The translations under genes were made by a program, and so were the position numbers. From Pseudomonas brassicacearum subsp. neoaurantiaca (lineage in GTDB: Bacteria > Pseudomonadota > Gammaproteobacteria > Pseudomonadales > Pseudomonadaceae), in assembly GCF_013608025.1 (NCBI RefSeq), contig NZ_VDLV01000010.1, forward strand, positions 1-64,000: a stretch of DNA of 64,000 nucleotides, written 5' to 3'. The notes under the pieces were generated by a model. It ran no database searches. It was given only the letters and a program-made list of their open reading frames with translations, and was not told the DNA's origin. Below, one piece after another: positions 16,725 to 26,218 of the stretch. Every line of letters starts with the position of its first letter. Position 1 is the stretch's first letter.

Positions 16725-18074
16725 TCAGCCAACCTGCTTGGTCGGGCTGTGGTAGATATCAGCGAACATGTCAGCCATGGCTTCCTCGCTGGGTTCTTCC
16801 TGCATTTGCACACTCACGGCACGACTGACCAATTGATGACGGCGCGGCAGATGCAAATCATCCGGGATCCGCGGCCCGTCGGTCAGGTAGGCCACCGGTA
16901 GTTCATGACCGATCGCCAGGCTCAACACCTCGCCCAGGCTTGCCGTTTCGTCCAGCTTAGTCAGGATGCAGCCGGCCAGCCCGCAGCGTTTGTAGCTGTG
17001 GTATGCGGCGGTTAGAACCTGTTTCTGGCTGGTGGTTGCCAACACGAGATAATTTTTTGACTTGATGCCACGTCCGGCCAGGCTTTCCAGCTGCATGCGC
17101 AGGGCCGGATCGCTGGCTTGAAGGCCAGCGGTGTCGATCAGCACGACGCGCTTGCGCATCAACGGTTCCAGCGCCTGGGCCAGGGATTGGCCCGGATCCA
17201 CATGGGTCACCGACACATTGAGGATACGACCCAGAGTCTTGAGTTGTTCCTGGGCGCCGATACGGAAACTGTCCATGCTCACCAGGGCGATACTCTGGGC
17301 GCCGTACTTGAGGACATAACGGGCCGCGAGCTTGGCCAGGGTGGTGGTCTTGCCCATGCCGGCCGGGCCGACCATGGCAATCACTCCGCCTTCTTCCAGT
17401 GGCTCGACTTCCGGTGTGGCGATCATCCGCGCCAGGTGCGCCAGCAGCATGCGCCAGGCCTGGCGAGGCTCGTCGATGCCGTTGATCAGCGCCAGCAGGT
17501 CACGCGCCAACGGGCCGGACAGGCCAATGCGTTGCAGGCGACGCCACAGGTTGGCCTGGGCTGGACGGCTGCCTTGCAGTTGGTTCCAGGCCAGCGAACC
17601 GAGCTGGACTTCCATCAGTTCGCGCAGACTGTTGAGTTCAAAACGCATCGAGTCGAGGGCGCGCGGGTCGACACCCCGGGCAGGCGCGGCGGGTGCCGGC
17701 TCCGGGCGACGCGGCTCGGCCGGCGTGGCTTCGACCAACGGTTCGGCGGCGGTCAGCGGCAGGCCTGCGGTCAGTGGCTGGCCCGCAAACAATTGACGAT
17801 TGGTGCCAGCGCTCGCCGCGCCTTCGCTGCTGCGCAGGCTCAATTCGGCCTGGGCGCTGGCAATGCGCGACTGGGTCTTGCGCAGCTCATCCTCGAGTTC
17901 CATGTTCGGAACGCGCGGGGCCAGCGCCGACAATTTGTAATCCAGCGCAGCCGTCAGCTCGACACCGCCAGCGATCCGGCGATTGCCAATGATGGCTGCT
18001 TCAGCGCCCAGCTCGTCACGTACCAGCTTCATGGCCTGACGCATATCGGCGGCGAAAAAACGCTTCACTTGCAT
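16725..18074 (-). CDS. flhF: Flagellar positioning GTPase FlhF
   Basis: SRP-family GTPase that recruits early flagellar parts to the pole. 449 residues: N-terminal MQVKRFFAADMRQAMKLVRD, a variable middle, the N domain, and the G domain with GPAGMGKTTTLAKLAA (P-loop), VLIDTAGLQ and TKLDETASLG. It begins 11 bases after the flhA stop and is followed by fleN after 116 bases, where I see only a ribosome-binding site and no obvious promoter. Confidence 0.95.
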   Translation of the reverse strand: MQVKRFFAADMRQAMKLVRDELGAEAAIIGNRRIAGGVELTAALDYKLSALAPRVPNMELEDELRKTQSRIASAQAELSLRSSEGAASAGTNRQLFAGQPLTAGLPLTAAEPLVEATPAEPRRPEPAPAAPARGVDPRALDSMRFELNSLRELMEVQLGSLAWNQLQGSRPAQANLWRRLQRIGLSGPLARDLLALINGIDEPRQAWRMLLAHLARMIATPEVEPLEEGGVIAMVGPAGMGKTTTLAKLAARYVLKYGAQSIALVSMDSFRIGAQEQLKTLGRILNVSVTHVDPGQSLAQALEPLMRKRVVLIDTAGLQASDPALRMQLESLAGRGIKSKNYLVLATTSQKQVLTAAYHSYKRCGLAGCILTKLDETASLGEVLSLAIGHELPVAYLTDGPRIPDDLHLPRRHQLVSRAVSVQMQEEPSEEAMADMFADIYHSPTKQVG

Positions 18075-18085
18075 AAACCACTACC

Positions 18086-20215
18086 TCAGCCGTTGGGCCC
18101 TACTGTCGCAACGATGGTCACTTGCTTGTTGTCCGGTATTTCCTGGTACGCCAACACATGCAGCCCCGGGACCGCGAGGCGCCCGAATCGCGAGAGCATC
18201 GCGCGAATCGGACCGGCCACCAGCAGGATCACCGGTTGGCCTTGCATCTCTTGCCGCTGGGCTGCGTCGATCAATGAACGTTGCAGCTTCTCGGCCATGC
18301 TGGGCTCCAGCAGAACACCCTCTTCCGAGCCTTGTCCTGCCTTCTGCAGACTATTGAGCAATATCTGTTCCAACCTTGGTTCCAGAGTGATCACAGGCAG
18401 CTCAGACTCAGTACCTACAATGCTTTGGACGATTGCACGGGATACGCCGACCCGCACCGCAGCCACCAAGGCGGCGGTATCTTGACTCTTCGAAGCGTTG
18501 TTGGCGATCGCCTCGGCGATGCTGCGAATGTCGCGCACCGGCACTTGTTCAGCCAACAGCGCCTGCAGCACTTTGAGCAACTGCGACAGCGAAACCACGC
18601 CTGGCACCAGTTCTTCAGCCAGCTTCGGCGAGCCTTTGGCCAGTACTTGCAGCAATTGCTGGACTTCTTCGTGGCCAATCAGCTCGCTGGAATGCTTGTA
18701 CAGAATCTGGTTCAAGTGCGTCGCCACCACGGTACTGGCGTCCACCACGGTATAGCCGAGGGACTGAGCCTGGGCGCGCTGGCTGATTTCGATCCACACC
18801 GCCTCCAGGCCGAAAGCCGGATCCTTGGCGGTAATACCGTTGAGCGAACCGTAGACCTGACCTGGGTTGATCGCCAGTTCGCGGTCCGGGTAGATCTCCG
18901 CCTCGGCCAGAATCACGCCCATGAGCGTCAGGCGATAGGCACTCGGCGCCAGGTCGAGGTTGTCGCGGATGTGCACGGTGGGCATCAGGAAGCCCAGATC
19001 CTGGGACAGCTTCTTGCGCACGCCCTTGATCCGCGCCAGCAATTGGCCGCCCTGGTTGCGGTCGACCAATGGAATCAGGCGGTAGCCGACTTCCAGGCCA
19101 ATCATGTCGATCGGCGTCACGTCATCCCAGCCCAGCTCCTTGGTTTCCATGGCGCGAGCCGGCGATGGCAGCAGTTCTTGCTGACGCTTGACCTCTTCCA
19201 GCGCCTGTACCTTCTGCACGTTCTGCTTCTTCCAGAACAGGTAGGCGCCGCCGGCCGCGAGGGCCGCCATGGTCAAGAAAGAAACGTGCGGCATGCCCGG
19301 CACGAGGCCCATCACCGCCATCAGGCCGGCGGCAACCGCCAAGGCTTTCGGCGACGCGAACATTTGCCGGCCGATCTGCTTGCCCATGTCTTCGGAGCCC
19401 GAGGCGCGGGTCACCATGATGGCTGCGGCTGTGGATAACAACAGTGATGGCAATTGCGCCACCAAACCGTCACCGATGGTCAGCAAGGCGTAAACCTTGC
19501 CGGCGTCACCGAAGGACATGCCGTGCTGGAAAATACCGACGGCCATGCCGCCGATCAGGTTGATGAACAGAATCAGCAGGCCGGCGATGGCGTCGCCGCG
19601 CACAAATTTGCTGGCACCGTCCATGGAGCCGTAGAACTCGGCTTCCTGGGCGACTTCCAGACGGCGCAGCTTGGCCTGGCTCTGGTCGATGAGGCCGGCG
19701 TTGAGGTCAGCGTCGATCGCCATTTGCTTGCCGGGCATCGCGTCGAGGGTGAAACGCGCGCTTACCTCGGAAATCCGCCCGGCGCCCTTGGTCACTACGA
19801 CGAAGTTGATGATCATCAAGATGGCGAAAACTACGATACCGACCACGTAGTTACCGCCGATCACCACTTCACCGAAGGCCTGGATCACCTTACCGGCGGC
19901 GGCATGGCCGTCCTGGCCGTGGAGCATGACCACCCGGGTGGACGCGACGTTCAGCGCCAGGCGCAGCAGTGTCGCCACCAGCAGGATGGTCGGGAACACA
20001 GCGAAATCCAGCGGCCGCAGGGCGTATACGCAGACCAGCAGGACCACGATCGACAAGGCGATGTTGAACGTGAAGAACACGTCCAGCAGGAACGGCGGCA
20101 CCGGCAGCATCATCATGGCGAGCATGACCAGCAGCAACAGCGGCACGCCCAGATTACCCCGGCTGAGGTCTACGACGTTGCTGCGCGCGGTGCTGAGTAA
20201 CTGAGAGCGATCCAC
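18086..20215 (-). CDS. flhA: Flagellar type III export gate protein FlhA
   Basis: Core of the export gate; 709 residues from GTG 20215 (VDRSQLLSTARSNVVDL, read as Met). About eight membrane helices in the first 330 residues include the conserved FHIPEP-family cytoplasmic loop (AGRISEVSARFTLDAMPGKQ), followed by the large cytoplasmic chaperone-binding domain. GTG is preferred since it matches relatives and follows GGGGAA; the frame stays open upstream to 20338 but that part crosses the sigma-54 promoter. It is transcribed with flhF and fleN. Confidence 0.95.
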   Translation of the reverse strand: MDRSQLLSTARSNVVDLSRGNLGVPLLLLVMLAMMMLPVPPFLLDVFFTFNIALSIVVLLVCVYALRPLDFAVFPTILLVATLLRLALNVASTRVVMLHGQDGHAAAGKVIQAFGEVVIGGNYVVGIVVFAILMIINFVVVTKGAGRISEVSARFTLDAMPGKQMAIDADLNAGLIDQSQAKLRRLEVAQEAEFYGSMDGASKFVRGDAIAGLLILFINLIGGMAVGIFQHGMSFGDAGKVYALLTIGDGLVAQLPSLLLSTAAAIMVTRASGSEDMGKQIGRQMFASPKALAVAAGLMAVMGLVPGMPHVSFLTMAALAAGGAYLFWKKQNVQKVQALEEVKRQQELLPSPARAMETKELGWDDVTPIDMIGLEVGYRLIPLVDRNQGGQLLARIKGVRKKLSQDLGFLMPTVHIRDNLDLAPSAYRLTLMGVILAEAEIYPDRELAINPGQVYGSLNGITAKDPAFGLEAVWIEISQRAQAQSLGYTVVDASTVVATHLNQILYKHSSELIGHEEVQQLLQVLAKGSPKLAEELVPGVVSLSQLLKVLQALLAEQVPVRDIRSIAEAIANNASKSQDTAALVAAVRVGVSRAIVQSIVGTESELPVITLEPRLEQILLNSLQKAGQGSEEGVLLEPSMAEKLQRSLIDAAQRQEMQGQPVILLVAGPIRAMLSRFGRLAVPGLHVLAYQEIPDNKQVTIVATVGPNG

Positions 20216-20276
20216 CAATATTCCCCGTTCCTGTGAAGCAAACTTTTGACGCCCGAGAGGGGCGCAGGCGGGGTAT

Positions 20277-20293
20277 TGCAAGAAGCTTTCCAA
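20277..20293 (-). promoter_or_regulatory. Predicted sigma-54 promoter of flhA
   Basis: Minus strand TTGGAAAGCTTCTTGCAA: GG at 20291-20290, ten bases, GC at 20279-20278, the -24/-12 spacing required for RpoN. It lies 63 bases before the flhA GTG. FleQ-dependent sigma-54 control of flhA is known in P. aeruginosa. Confidence 0.75.
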
Positions 20294-20396
20294 CTTTTGC
20301 GGGAGACTGAAATAGAGCGACTTGGCGCACATTCCCACCCTGTGGGAGCGAGCTTGCCAGCACAGGTAATGCGGTTCGCTTGAGAAACTGATGTAC

Positions 20397-20532
20397 CTGT
20401 GGCGAGGGAGCTTGCTCCCGCTCGGCTGCGAAGCAGTCGTAAACCGGCGGGTACGGTGTGTCTGATGCTCCCCGACTGACAGGTTTTGGAGCCGCTTCGC
20501 GCCCCAGCGGGAGCAAGCTCCCTCGCCACGGG
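20397..20532. repeat. REP doublet, GTGGCGAGGGAGC family
   Basis: Perfect 24-base inverted arms at 20399-20422 and 20506-20529 (GTGGCGAGGGAGCTTGCTCC... and complement), with about 83 bases between. Same family as 5569-5663, differing at one position in each arm (CGTG versus CTTG). Confidence 0.85.
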
Positions 20533-20590
20533 TTCATCGATTGCCTGGATTGAGCAGCATCAGCTCCCACAGGCTTTGCGTCTGTCGGAA

Positions 20591-21727
20591 TCAGGAATCG
20601 CGGCGCAAATCCGGCGGGATCGGCAGGTCCTTGAGCGGTTCGGGGCGCTTGCCCTTGCCGGCGCGGTGCTGGCGGATCTGGTAGACGTACGCCAGGACCT
20701 GGGCCACGGCCAGGTACAGGCCTCCCGGGATTTCCTGGTCGAGCTCGGTGGAGTAGTAGATCGACCGCGCCAATGCCGGGGATTCAAGCAGCATCACTTC
20801 GTTGGCGACGGCGATCTCGCGGATCTTCAACGCCAGGAAATCGCTGCCCTTGGCCAGCAGGACCGGTGCGTTGCCTTTGTCGGGGTCGTACTTGAGCGCG
20901 ACGGCGTAGTGGGTCGGGTTGGTGATAACCACGTCCGCGTCGGGAATCGCCGCCATCATCCGGCGCTGGGAAACCTCGCGCTGCAACTGGCGGATCCGCT
21001 GCTTGACCTCCGGCTTGCCCTCCGAGTCCTTGTGCTCGTCGCGCACTTCCTGCTTGGTCATCATCAACTTCTGCTTGCTCTGGTAGAGCTGGATCGGCAC
21101 GTCGATGGCAGCGATCAGAATCAGCCCGCACGCCATCCACAAGGTGCTCCAGCCCACCAGCTGCACGCTGTGGATAATGGCTTGTTCCAGCGGCTCATGG
21201 GCAATGCGCAGCACATCATCGATGTCGGCCTGCAATACCGTCAGCGCAACGGACAGCACCAGGAGGAATTTCCCGAACGCCTTCAGCAACTCCATTAATG
21301 CCGACGTTGAAAACATTCGCTTGATGCCGGCCGCCGGGTTCATCCGACTGAATTTAGGGGCCAGGCTACCGGCAGCAAACAACCATCCGCCCAGGGAGAT
21401 CGGACCGATGAACGCCGCCAACAGCAAAAACACAAGAATCGGCTGAATCGAAACGATCGCGATCTTGCCCGAATGCAGCAAGTATTGCGTCATCGCGCCG
21501 GGGGTCAGCAACACGTCTCGTGGCAGGGAGAAATTCAGCCGCATGATTTCCAACAGATCCAACGCCAGCCCGCCACCGTAGATCAGCAAGCCACCGGCGC
21601 CAGCCAACATGATCGCCAGGGTGTTGAGCTCCTTGGAACGGGCGATCTCGCCCTTTTCCCTGGATTCCCTTTTGCGTTTCTCCGTGGGGTCTTCTGTCTT
21701 GTCCTGACCGCTTTCGCTCTCGGCCAT
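20591..21727 (-). CDS. flhB: Flagellar type III export switch protein FlhB
   Basis: Export-gate protein that switches substrate class after autocleavage. 378 residues: charged N-terminus (TEDPTEKRKRESREKGEIARS), four membrane helices between about 35 and 215, and a cytoplasmic domain with the cleavage motif NPTH at 270-273 followed by YAVALKYD. The start lies three bases after the fliR stop. This is the full-length, cleavage-competent FlhB; a second, domain-only homolog is at 5227. Confidence 0.96.
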   Translation of the reverse strand: MAESESGQDKTEDPTEKRKRESREKGEIARSKELNTLAIMLAGAGGLLIYGGGLALDLLEIMRLNFSLPRDVLLTPGAMTQYLLHSGKIAIVSIQPILVFLLLAAFIGPISLGGWLFAAGSLAPKFSRMNPAAGIKRMFSTSALMELLKAFGKFLLVLSVALTVLQADIDDVLRIAHEPLEQAIIHSVQLVGWSTLWMACGLILIAAIDVPIQLYQSKQKLMMTKQEVRDEHKDSEGKPEVKQRIRQLQREVSQRRMMAAIPDADVVITNPTHYAVALKYDPDKGNAPVLLAKGSDFLALKIREIAVANEVMLLESPALARSIYYSTELDQEIPGGLYLAVAQVLAYVYQIRQHRAGKGKRPEPLKDLPIPPDLRRDS

Positions 21728-21730
21728 GGT

Positions 21731-22513
21731 TCAGCGCGCCTGTGCCATGTCGCGTAACAACTGCAAGGCCTGGGTGGCCAGCGGCTGGTACTGGTTGAGG
21801 ATGTCCCCGAGGCTGACCCAGAAAATCACCATGCCCAACACCAGGGTCAGCGGGAAGCCAATGGAGAAGATGTTCAACTGCGGAGCCGCCCGGGTCATCA
21901 CGCCGAAGGCGATGTTGACCACCAGCAACGCGGTGATCGCCGGCAACACCAGCACCATGGCCGCGCCGAGGACCCAACCGAGCTTGCCGGCGATTTCCCA
22001 GAAATGATTGACCAGCATCGCACTGCCCACGGGCAATGTGGTGAAGCTCTCGGTCAACACCTCGAAGACCACCAGGTGCCCGTTCATGGCGAGAAAGAGC
22101 AAGGTCACCAGCATCGTCAGGAATTGCCCGATGACGGCGGTGTTCACACCGTTGGTGGGGTCGACCATCGAGGCGAACGCCATGCCCATCTGAATCGAAA
22201 TGATTTGCCCGGCGACCACGAACGCCTGGAAAAACAACTGCAGCGAAAAGCCCAGCAAGGCGCCGATGAGGATCTGCTCGGCGACCAGCATCAGCGCACT
22301 GAGGTCCAGCGCAGTGACCGGTGGCATCGGCGGCAGCCCGGGCGCAATCACGACGGTGATCGCCAGGGCGAAATACAGGCGCACGCGGCGCGGCACCAAG
22401 GTCGTGCCGAAGACCGGCATGCTCATCAGCACCGCGGTGACGCGAAACAACGGCAGGACAAACGAAGCCACCCAGCTACTGATCTGGGTGTCCGTCAGCG
22501 CGAGCATCGACAT
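21731..22513 (-). CDS. fliR: Flagellar type III export protein FliR
   Basis: 260-residue membrane component of the FliPQR export core. It starts MSMLALTDTQISSWVASFVL and has multiple hydrophobic helices and the conserved NPANGVN-like segment (MVDPTNGVNTAVIGQFL) near the middle. It lies between fliQ (four bases upstream) and flhB (three bases downstream), the standard order. Confidence 0.95.
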   Translation of the reverse strand: MSMLALTDTQISSWVASFVLPLFRVTAVLMSMPVFGTTLVPRRVRLYFALAITVVIAPGLPPMPPVTALDLSALMLVAEQILIGALLGFSLQLFFQAFVVAGQIISIQMGMAFASMVDPTNGVNTAVIGQFLTMLVTLLFLAMNGHLVVFEVLTESFTTLPVGSAMLVNHFWEIAGKLGWVLGAAMVLVLPAITALLVVNIAFGVMTRAAPQLNIFSIGFPLTLVLGMVIFWVSLGDILNQYQPLATQALQLLRDMAQAR

Positions 22514-22517
22514 CGGG

Positions 22518-22787
22518 TCAGCCGATCAACTGGGGAATACTGCCGTACAACTGCAGGATGTATTCCATGAAGGTTTGCACCAGCCAGGGGCCGGCGACGA
22601 TCAGCGTTACCAGCATCACCAGCAGGCGCGGCAGGAAACTCAGGGTCTGTTCGTTGATCTGCGTGGCGGCCTGGAACATCGCCACCAACAAGCCCACCAG
22701 CAGGCTCGGGATCACCAGGATGGCAACCATCGTGGTGGTCAGCCAGAGGGCTTCGCGGAACAGGTCTACCGCAACTTCAGGCGTCAT
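22518..22787 (-). CDS. fliQ: Flagellar type III export protein FliQ
   Basis: 89-residue protein with two membrane helices: EALWLTTTMVAILVIPSLLV and LLVMLVTLIVAGPWLVQTF, separated by the QAATQINEQTLSFLPRL loop that is diagnostic of FliQ. It is placed between fliP and fliR. Start MTPEVAVDLF is the family start. Confidence 0.95.
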   Translation of the reverse strand: MTPEVAVDLFREALWLTTTMVAILVIPSLLVGLLVAMFQAATQINEQTLSFLPRLLVMLVTLIVAGPWLVQTFMEYILQLYGSIPQLIG

Positions 22788-22810
22788 ATCGTGTTATCCG
22801 CAAAAGTGGT

Positions 22811-23560
22811 CTAGACACCGCCGAAACTGCCCGCCAGGGTGCCGATAATCAACGCCCAGCCATCCACCAGCACAAACAACATGATCTTGAACGGCAGGGA
22901 AATGATCAGCGGCGACAGCATCATCATGCCCATGGCCATGAGGATACTGGCGACCACCAGGTCGATGATCAGGAACGGGATGAAAATCATGAAACCGATC
23001 TGGAACGCAGTCTTCAACTCGGACGTCACGAACGCCGGCACCAGGATAGTCAGCGGTGCCTGGTCGGGGCTGGCGATATCGGTGCGCTTGGACAGGCGCA
23101 TGAACAGGTCCAGGTCGCTGCTGCGGGTCTGGGCGAGCATGAAATCCTTGATCGGCACCTGGGCCTTGGCCACGGCGTCCTGGGCACTGAGTTTTTCCGC
23201 CAGGTAGGGTTGCAGCGCGTCCTGGTTCACCCGGTCGAATACTGGCGCCATGATGAACATGGTCAGGAACAGCGCCATGCCGGTGAGAATCTGGTTCGAC
23301 GGCGTCTGTTGCAGCCCCAGCGCCTGGCGCAGGATCGAAAAGACAATGATGATCCGGGTGAAACTGGTCATCAGCATGACGAACGCCGGGATGAAACTCA
23401 GCGCGGTCATGATCAGCAGGATCTGCAGGCTGACCGAGTATTCCTGTGCCCCTTCGGCATTGGTGCCGAGGGTAATCGCCGGGATCGACAACGGATCGGC
23501 GGCAAACGCCAACGGCGCGGCCAGCATCAGGCCCAACGCCAACAGAATGCGCAACGGCAT
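22811..23560 (-). CDS. fliP: Flagellar type III export protein FliP
   Basis: 249-residue export-core membrane protein with an N-terminal signal peptide ([20 protein letters not shown], cleavage near 20-21), then the FliP family segments [20 protein letters not shown] and [20 protein letters not shown]. Its ATG shares a base with the fliO stop (TAATG), so coupling is probable. Confidence 0.96.
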   Translation of the reverse strand: MPLRILLALGLMLAAPLAFAADPLSIPAITLGTNAEGAQEYSVSLQILLIMTALSFIPAFVMLMTSFTRIIIVFSILRQALGLQQTPSNQILTGMALFLTMFIMAPVFDRVNQDALQPYLAEKLSAQDAVAKAQVPIKDFMLAQTRSSDLDLFMRLSKRTDIASPDQAPLTILVPAFVTSELKTAFQIGFMIFIPFLIIDLVVASILMAMGMMMLSPLIISLPFKIMLFVLVDGWALIIGTLAGSFGGV

Positions 23561-23997
23561 TACTTCTTATCCTTCTGATCTTTACCCAGTAGTTCCATGA
23601 GCCGCTGGGCAAATTCGGGGGTGGCCTGCTCGGCGGAAGGCACCTGGACCGGTTCCTTGAGGACGTGCAGCGCAGTGATCGTGCCGGGGCTCAACCCCAA
23701 CAGGATCTGCTCGTTGCCAACCTGCACCAGCACCAACCGGTCCCGCGGGCCCAACGCCCGGGAGCTGATGATGTCGATGACCTGACCTTTGCCGGCGGGC
23801 CCCGCCTGTTGCACGCGCCGTAGCATCCACGCCAGGAAGAAAATCACCCCGAGCACCAGGAGCAGGCCCAGCACCAGTTGCGCCAATTGCCCGGCCATGC
23901 CGCTGCCACTGGCCGGCGTAACGGCCGCGTTGGCCACCGGCTCGGCCGCCAGCACGCTGAACGGCAGCATCAAGGCTGCGGCGAAAAAGCCTTTCAT
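23560..23997 (-). CDS. fliO: Flagellar export assembly protein FliO
   Basis: 145-residue membrane protein that helps assemble FliP rings. It has a signal-like N-terminus ([20 protein letters not shown]), one transmembrane helix ([20 protein letters not shown], about 38-57) and a small cytoplasmic beta domain ([20 protein letters not shown]). FliO diverges fast, but position between fliN and fliP and the layout support the call. Confidence 0.92.
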   Translation of the reverse strand: MKGFFAAALMLPFSVLAAEPVANAAVTPASGSGMAGQLAQLVLGLLLVLGVIFFLAWMLRRVQQAGPAGKGQVIDIISSRALGPRDRLVLVQVGNEQILLGLSPGTITALHVLKEPVQVPSAEQATPEFAQRLMELLGKDQKDKK

Positions 23998-24456
23998 TCA
24001 GCGCAGCTTCTTGATGCGTTCGCTCGGGCTGATCACGTCCGTCAGGCGAATGCCGAACTTCTCGTTGACCACCACCACTTCGCCGTGGGCGATCAAGGTG
24101 CCGTTGACCAATACGTCCAGCGGCTCACCGGCCAGGCGATCGAGCTCGATTACCGAGCCCTGGTTGAGTTGCAGCAGGTTGCGGATGTTGATGTCGGTGC
24201 TGCCCACTTCCATGGAAATCGACACCGGAATGTCGAGGATCACGTCCAGGTTCGGACCGTCAAGCGTCACCTGCTCGTTGCTTTTTGGCACGCTGCCAAA
24301 CTCTTCCATCTGCAAGCGGTTGGACGCGTGGGCGCCGGTATCGGCTGCCAGCAACGCATCGATGTCGGCCTGCCCGGCGTCGCCGGTTTCTTCCAGGGCC
24401 GCAGCCCACTCGTCGGCCAGCGCCTGGTCATCCTGGGTATTCATATCGTCAGCCAT
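23998..24456 (-). CDS. fliN: Flagellar switch protein FliN
   Basis: C-ring component with a SpoA/SPOA fold. 152 residues from the second of two adjacent ATGs (MADDMNTQDDQALADE), which sits seven bases from GAGG; the first ATG at 24459 is too close. The acidic N-terminal tail (to about 70) is followed by the conserved LDVILDIPVSISMEVGSTDI and VNEKFGIRLTDVISPSERI. It follows fliM and directly abuts fliO. Confidence 0.94.
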   Translation of the reverse strand: MADDMNTQDDQALADEWAAALEETGDAGQADIDALLAADTGAHASNRLQMEEFGSVPKSNEQVTLDGPNLDVILDIPVSISMEVGSTDINIRNLLQLNQGSVIELDRLAGEPLDVLVNGTLIAHGEVVVVNEKFGIRLTDVISPSERIKKLR

Positions 24457-24515
24457 CATGTTTCCTCGGCGGGCATAAATCGGTTAAAAACGAAAACTTA
24501 AAAAGTTGACACCGC

Positions 24516-25484
24516 TCAGCGGCGTTCGATCGGCTCGATCACCTGCAACGCCAGGTTGCCTTTGTGAGAGCCCATCTTGACCTTGAAGGCCGGCACGCCA
24601 TTGGCGCGCATGATCATGTCTTCCGGCATCTCGACAGGGATGATGTCCCCCGGCTGCATGTGCAGGATGTCCCGCAGACGCAGCTGGCGCCGGGCAACCG
24701 TCGCGCCGATCGGCACGTCGACGTCCAGCACGTCCTGGCGCAAGGCGTTGATCCAGCGCTCGTCCTGGTCGTCGAGGTCCGACTGGAAGCCGGCGTCGAG
24801 CATTTCGCGCACGGGCTCGATCATCGAATAGGGCATGGTCACGTGCAAGTCGCCGCCGCCACCGTCGAGTTCGATGTGGAATGTCGAAACCACAATGGCT
24901 TCGCTGGGGCCGACGATGTTCGCCATGGCCGGGTTCACTTCCGAGTTGATGTACTCGAAGTTCACTTCCATGATCGCCTGCCAGGCTTCCTTCAAGTCGA
25001 TGAAGGCCTGCTCCAGCACCATGCGCACGACGCGCAGCTCTGTCGGAGTGAATTCGCGACCTTCGATCTTGGCGTGACGACCGTCGCCACCAAAGAAGTT
25101 ATCCACCAGCTTGAACACCAGTTTGGCGTCGAGAATGAACAGCGCCGTACCACGCAGCGGCTTGATCTTCACCAGGTTGAGGCTGGTGGGCACGTACAGC
25201 GAGTGCACGTATTCGCCGAACTTCATCACCTGCACGCCACCCACAGCCACGTCGGCCGAGCGGCGCAGCATGTTGAACATGCTGATACGGGTGTAGCGGG
25301 CGAAACGCTCGTTGATCATTTCCAGGGTCGGCATGCGTCCGCGAACGATGCGGTCCTGGCTGGTCAGGTCGTAGCTTTTGACGCTGCCCGGGTCAGCAGC
25401 GTTTTCGGTTTGCACCAGGCCGTCGTCGACACCGTGCAACAGCGCGTCGATTTCGTCCTGGGACAACAAGTCCTGCACGGCCAT
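24516..25484 (-). CDS. fliM: Flagellar motor switch protein FliM
   Basis: C-ring protein that binds CheY-P. 322 residues: the N-terminal LSQDEIDALLHG (5-16) is the CheY-P-binding peptide; the middle CheC-like domain has LEMINERFARYTRISMFNML; the C-terminal SpoA domain includes VLDVDVPIGATVARRQLRLR. It lies eleven bases after fliL. Confidence 0.96.
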   Translation of the reverse strand: MAVQDLLSQDEIDALLHGVDDGLVQTENAADPGSVKSYDLTSQDRIVRGRMPTLEMINERFARYTRISMFNMLRRSADVAVGGVQVMKFGEYVHSLYVPTSLNLVKIKPLRGTALFILDAKLVFKLVDNFFGGDGRHAKIEGREFTPTELRVVRMVLEQAFIDLKEAWQAIMEVNFEYINSEVNPAMANIVGPSEAIVVSTFHIELDGGGGDLHVTMPYSMIEPVREMLDAGFQSDLDDQDERWINALRQDVLDVDVPIGATVARRQLRLRDILHMQPGDIIPVEMPEDMIMRANGVPAFKVKMGSHKGNLALQVIEPIERR

Positions 25485-25494
25485 GTCGTGTTTC

Positions 25495-25998
25495 CTACTG
25501 CAATACGAAGTTAGTGAAGAGCAACTGTTCGATCACCACTTTGCCAAGCTCTTTCTGGGCCACTTCCTGCACGCTGGCCGTGGCTTTCTGACGCAGCATT
25601 TCCTGGCCCACCGGAGTGGCCAGGGTGTCGAAACTCTGTCCGGAAAACAGCATCACCAGGTTATTGCGGATCAACGGCATGTGCACCCGCAATGCTTCCA
25701 GGTCCGCCTGGTTGCGACCCTGCAAAGTAATGCTGACCTGCATGTAGCGTTGACGACCGTTCACGGTGTAGTTGGCCACGAAGGCCGGGGCCATGGGCTC
25801 GAAAATCGCAGGTTGCTTGCCTACCGGAGCGGCTTCTGCAGCGGGTGCCGGCTTGCTTTGGGCGCTGTGCATGAAATACCAGGTCGCCCCCACGGAAACA
25901 CCCACCGCCAACAGCAAGCCCACCACGATCAGGATGATCATCTTGAGTTTGCCTTTGGTTGCAGGGTCTTTTACAGCTGCTGCTTCACTCTTCGCCAT
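25495..25998 (-). CDS. fliL: Flagellar basal-body-associated protein FliL
   Basis: 167-residue single-span membrane protein that stabilises stators. Short cytoplasmic start (MAKSEAAAVKDPATKGKLKM), a transmembrane helix (about 20-40, IILIVVGLLLAVGVSVGATW) and a periplasmic SPFH-like domain. It is the first gene of the fliLMNOPQR-flhB unit and is preceded by a sigma-54 promoter at 26050-26066. Confidence 0.94.
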   Translation of the reverse strand: MAKSEAAAVKDPATKGKLKMIILIVVGLLLAVGVSVGATWYFMHSAQSKPAPAAEAAPVGKQPAIFEPMAPAFVANYTVNGRQRYMQVSITLQGRNQADLEALRVHMPLIRNNLVMLFSGQSFDTLATPVGQEMLRQKATASVQEVAQKELGKVVIEQLLFTNFVLQ

Positions 25999-26049
25999 GC
26001 CAATAATCCGTCACTAATCGGGGGGTTCACTGTTGCATGGCTAGGCAGG

Positions 26050-26066
26050 AGCAAGTGTTATGCCAG
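26050..26066 (-). promoter_or_regulatory. Predicted sigma-54 promoter of the fliLMNOPQR-flhB operon
   Basis: Minus strand CTGGCATAACACTTGCTC: GG at 26064-26063, ten bases, GC at 26052-26051, a close match to TGGCAC-N5-TTGC. It lies 53 bases before the fliL start and separates fliK from fliL into different transcription units. Confidence 0.8.
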
Positions 26067-26111
26067 AAGAGAAATGACGTCGATGCAATTTCGAGGACAA
26101 CCTTAAACCAT

Positions 26112-26201
26112 TGTGGGAGCGAGCTTGCTCGCGATAGCGGACTTTCAGTCACCGTTGCGGGTGACTGATCCATCGCTATCGCGAGCAAGCTCGCTCCCAC
26201 A
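26112..26201. repeat. REP doublet, GTGGGAGCGAGC family
   Basis: Arms TGTGGGAGCGAGCTTGCTCG at 26112 and its complement ending at 26201, extending through CGCGATAGCG on both sides. The interior contains a further small inverted repeat (CAGTCACC/GGTGACTG). It lies just after the fliK stop. Confidence 0.85.
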
Positions 26202-26218
26202 GGGTCTAGTGCGTTGAA

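Larger units (their letters stand above)
20216..20590. other. 375-base intergenic region flhB-flhA
   Basis: This gap separates the end of flhB from the start of flhA. From right to left it holds the REP doublet (20399-20529), a half REP element (TGTGGGAGCGAGCTTGCCAG at 20341-20360), and the sigma-54 promoter of flhA (20277-20293). No coding frame with family resemblance was seen. Confidence 0.8.
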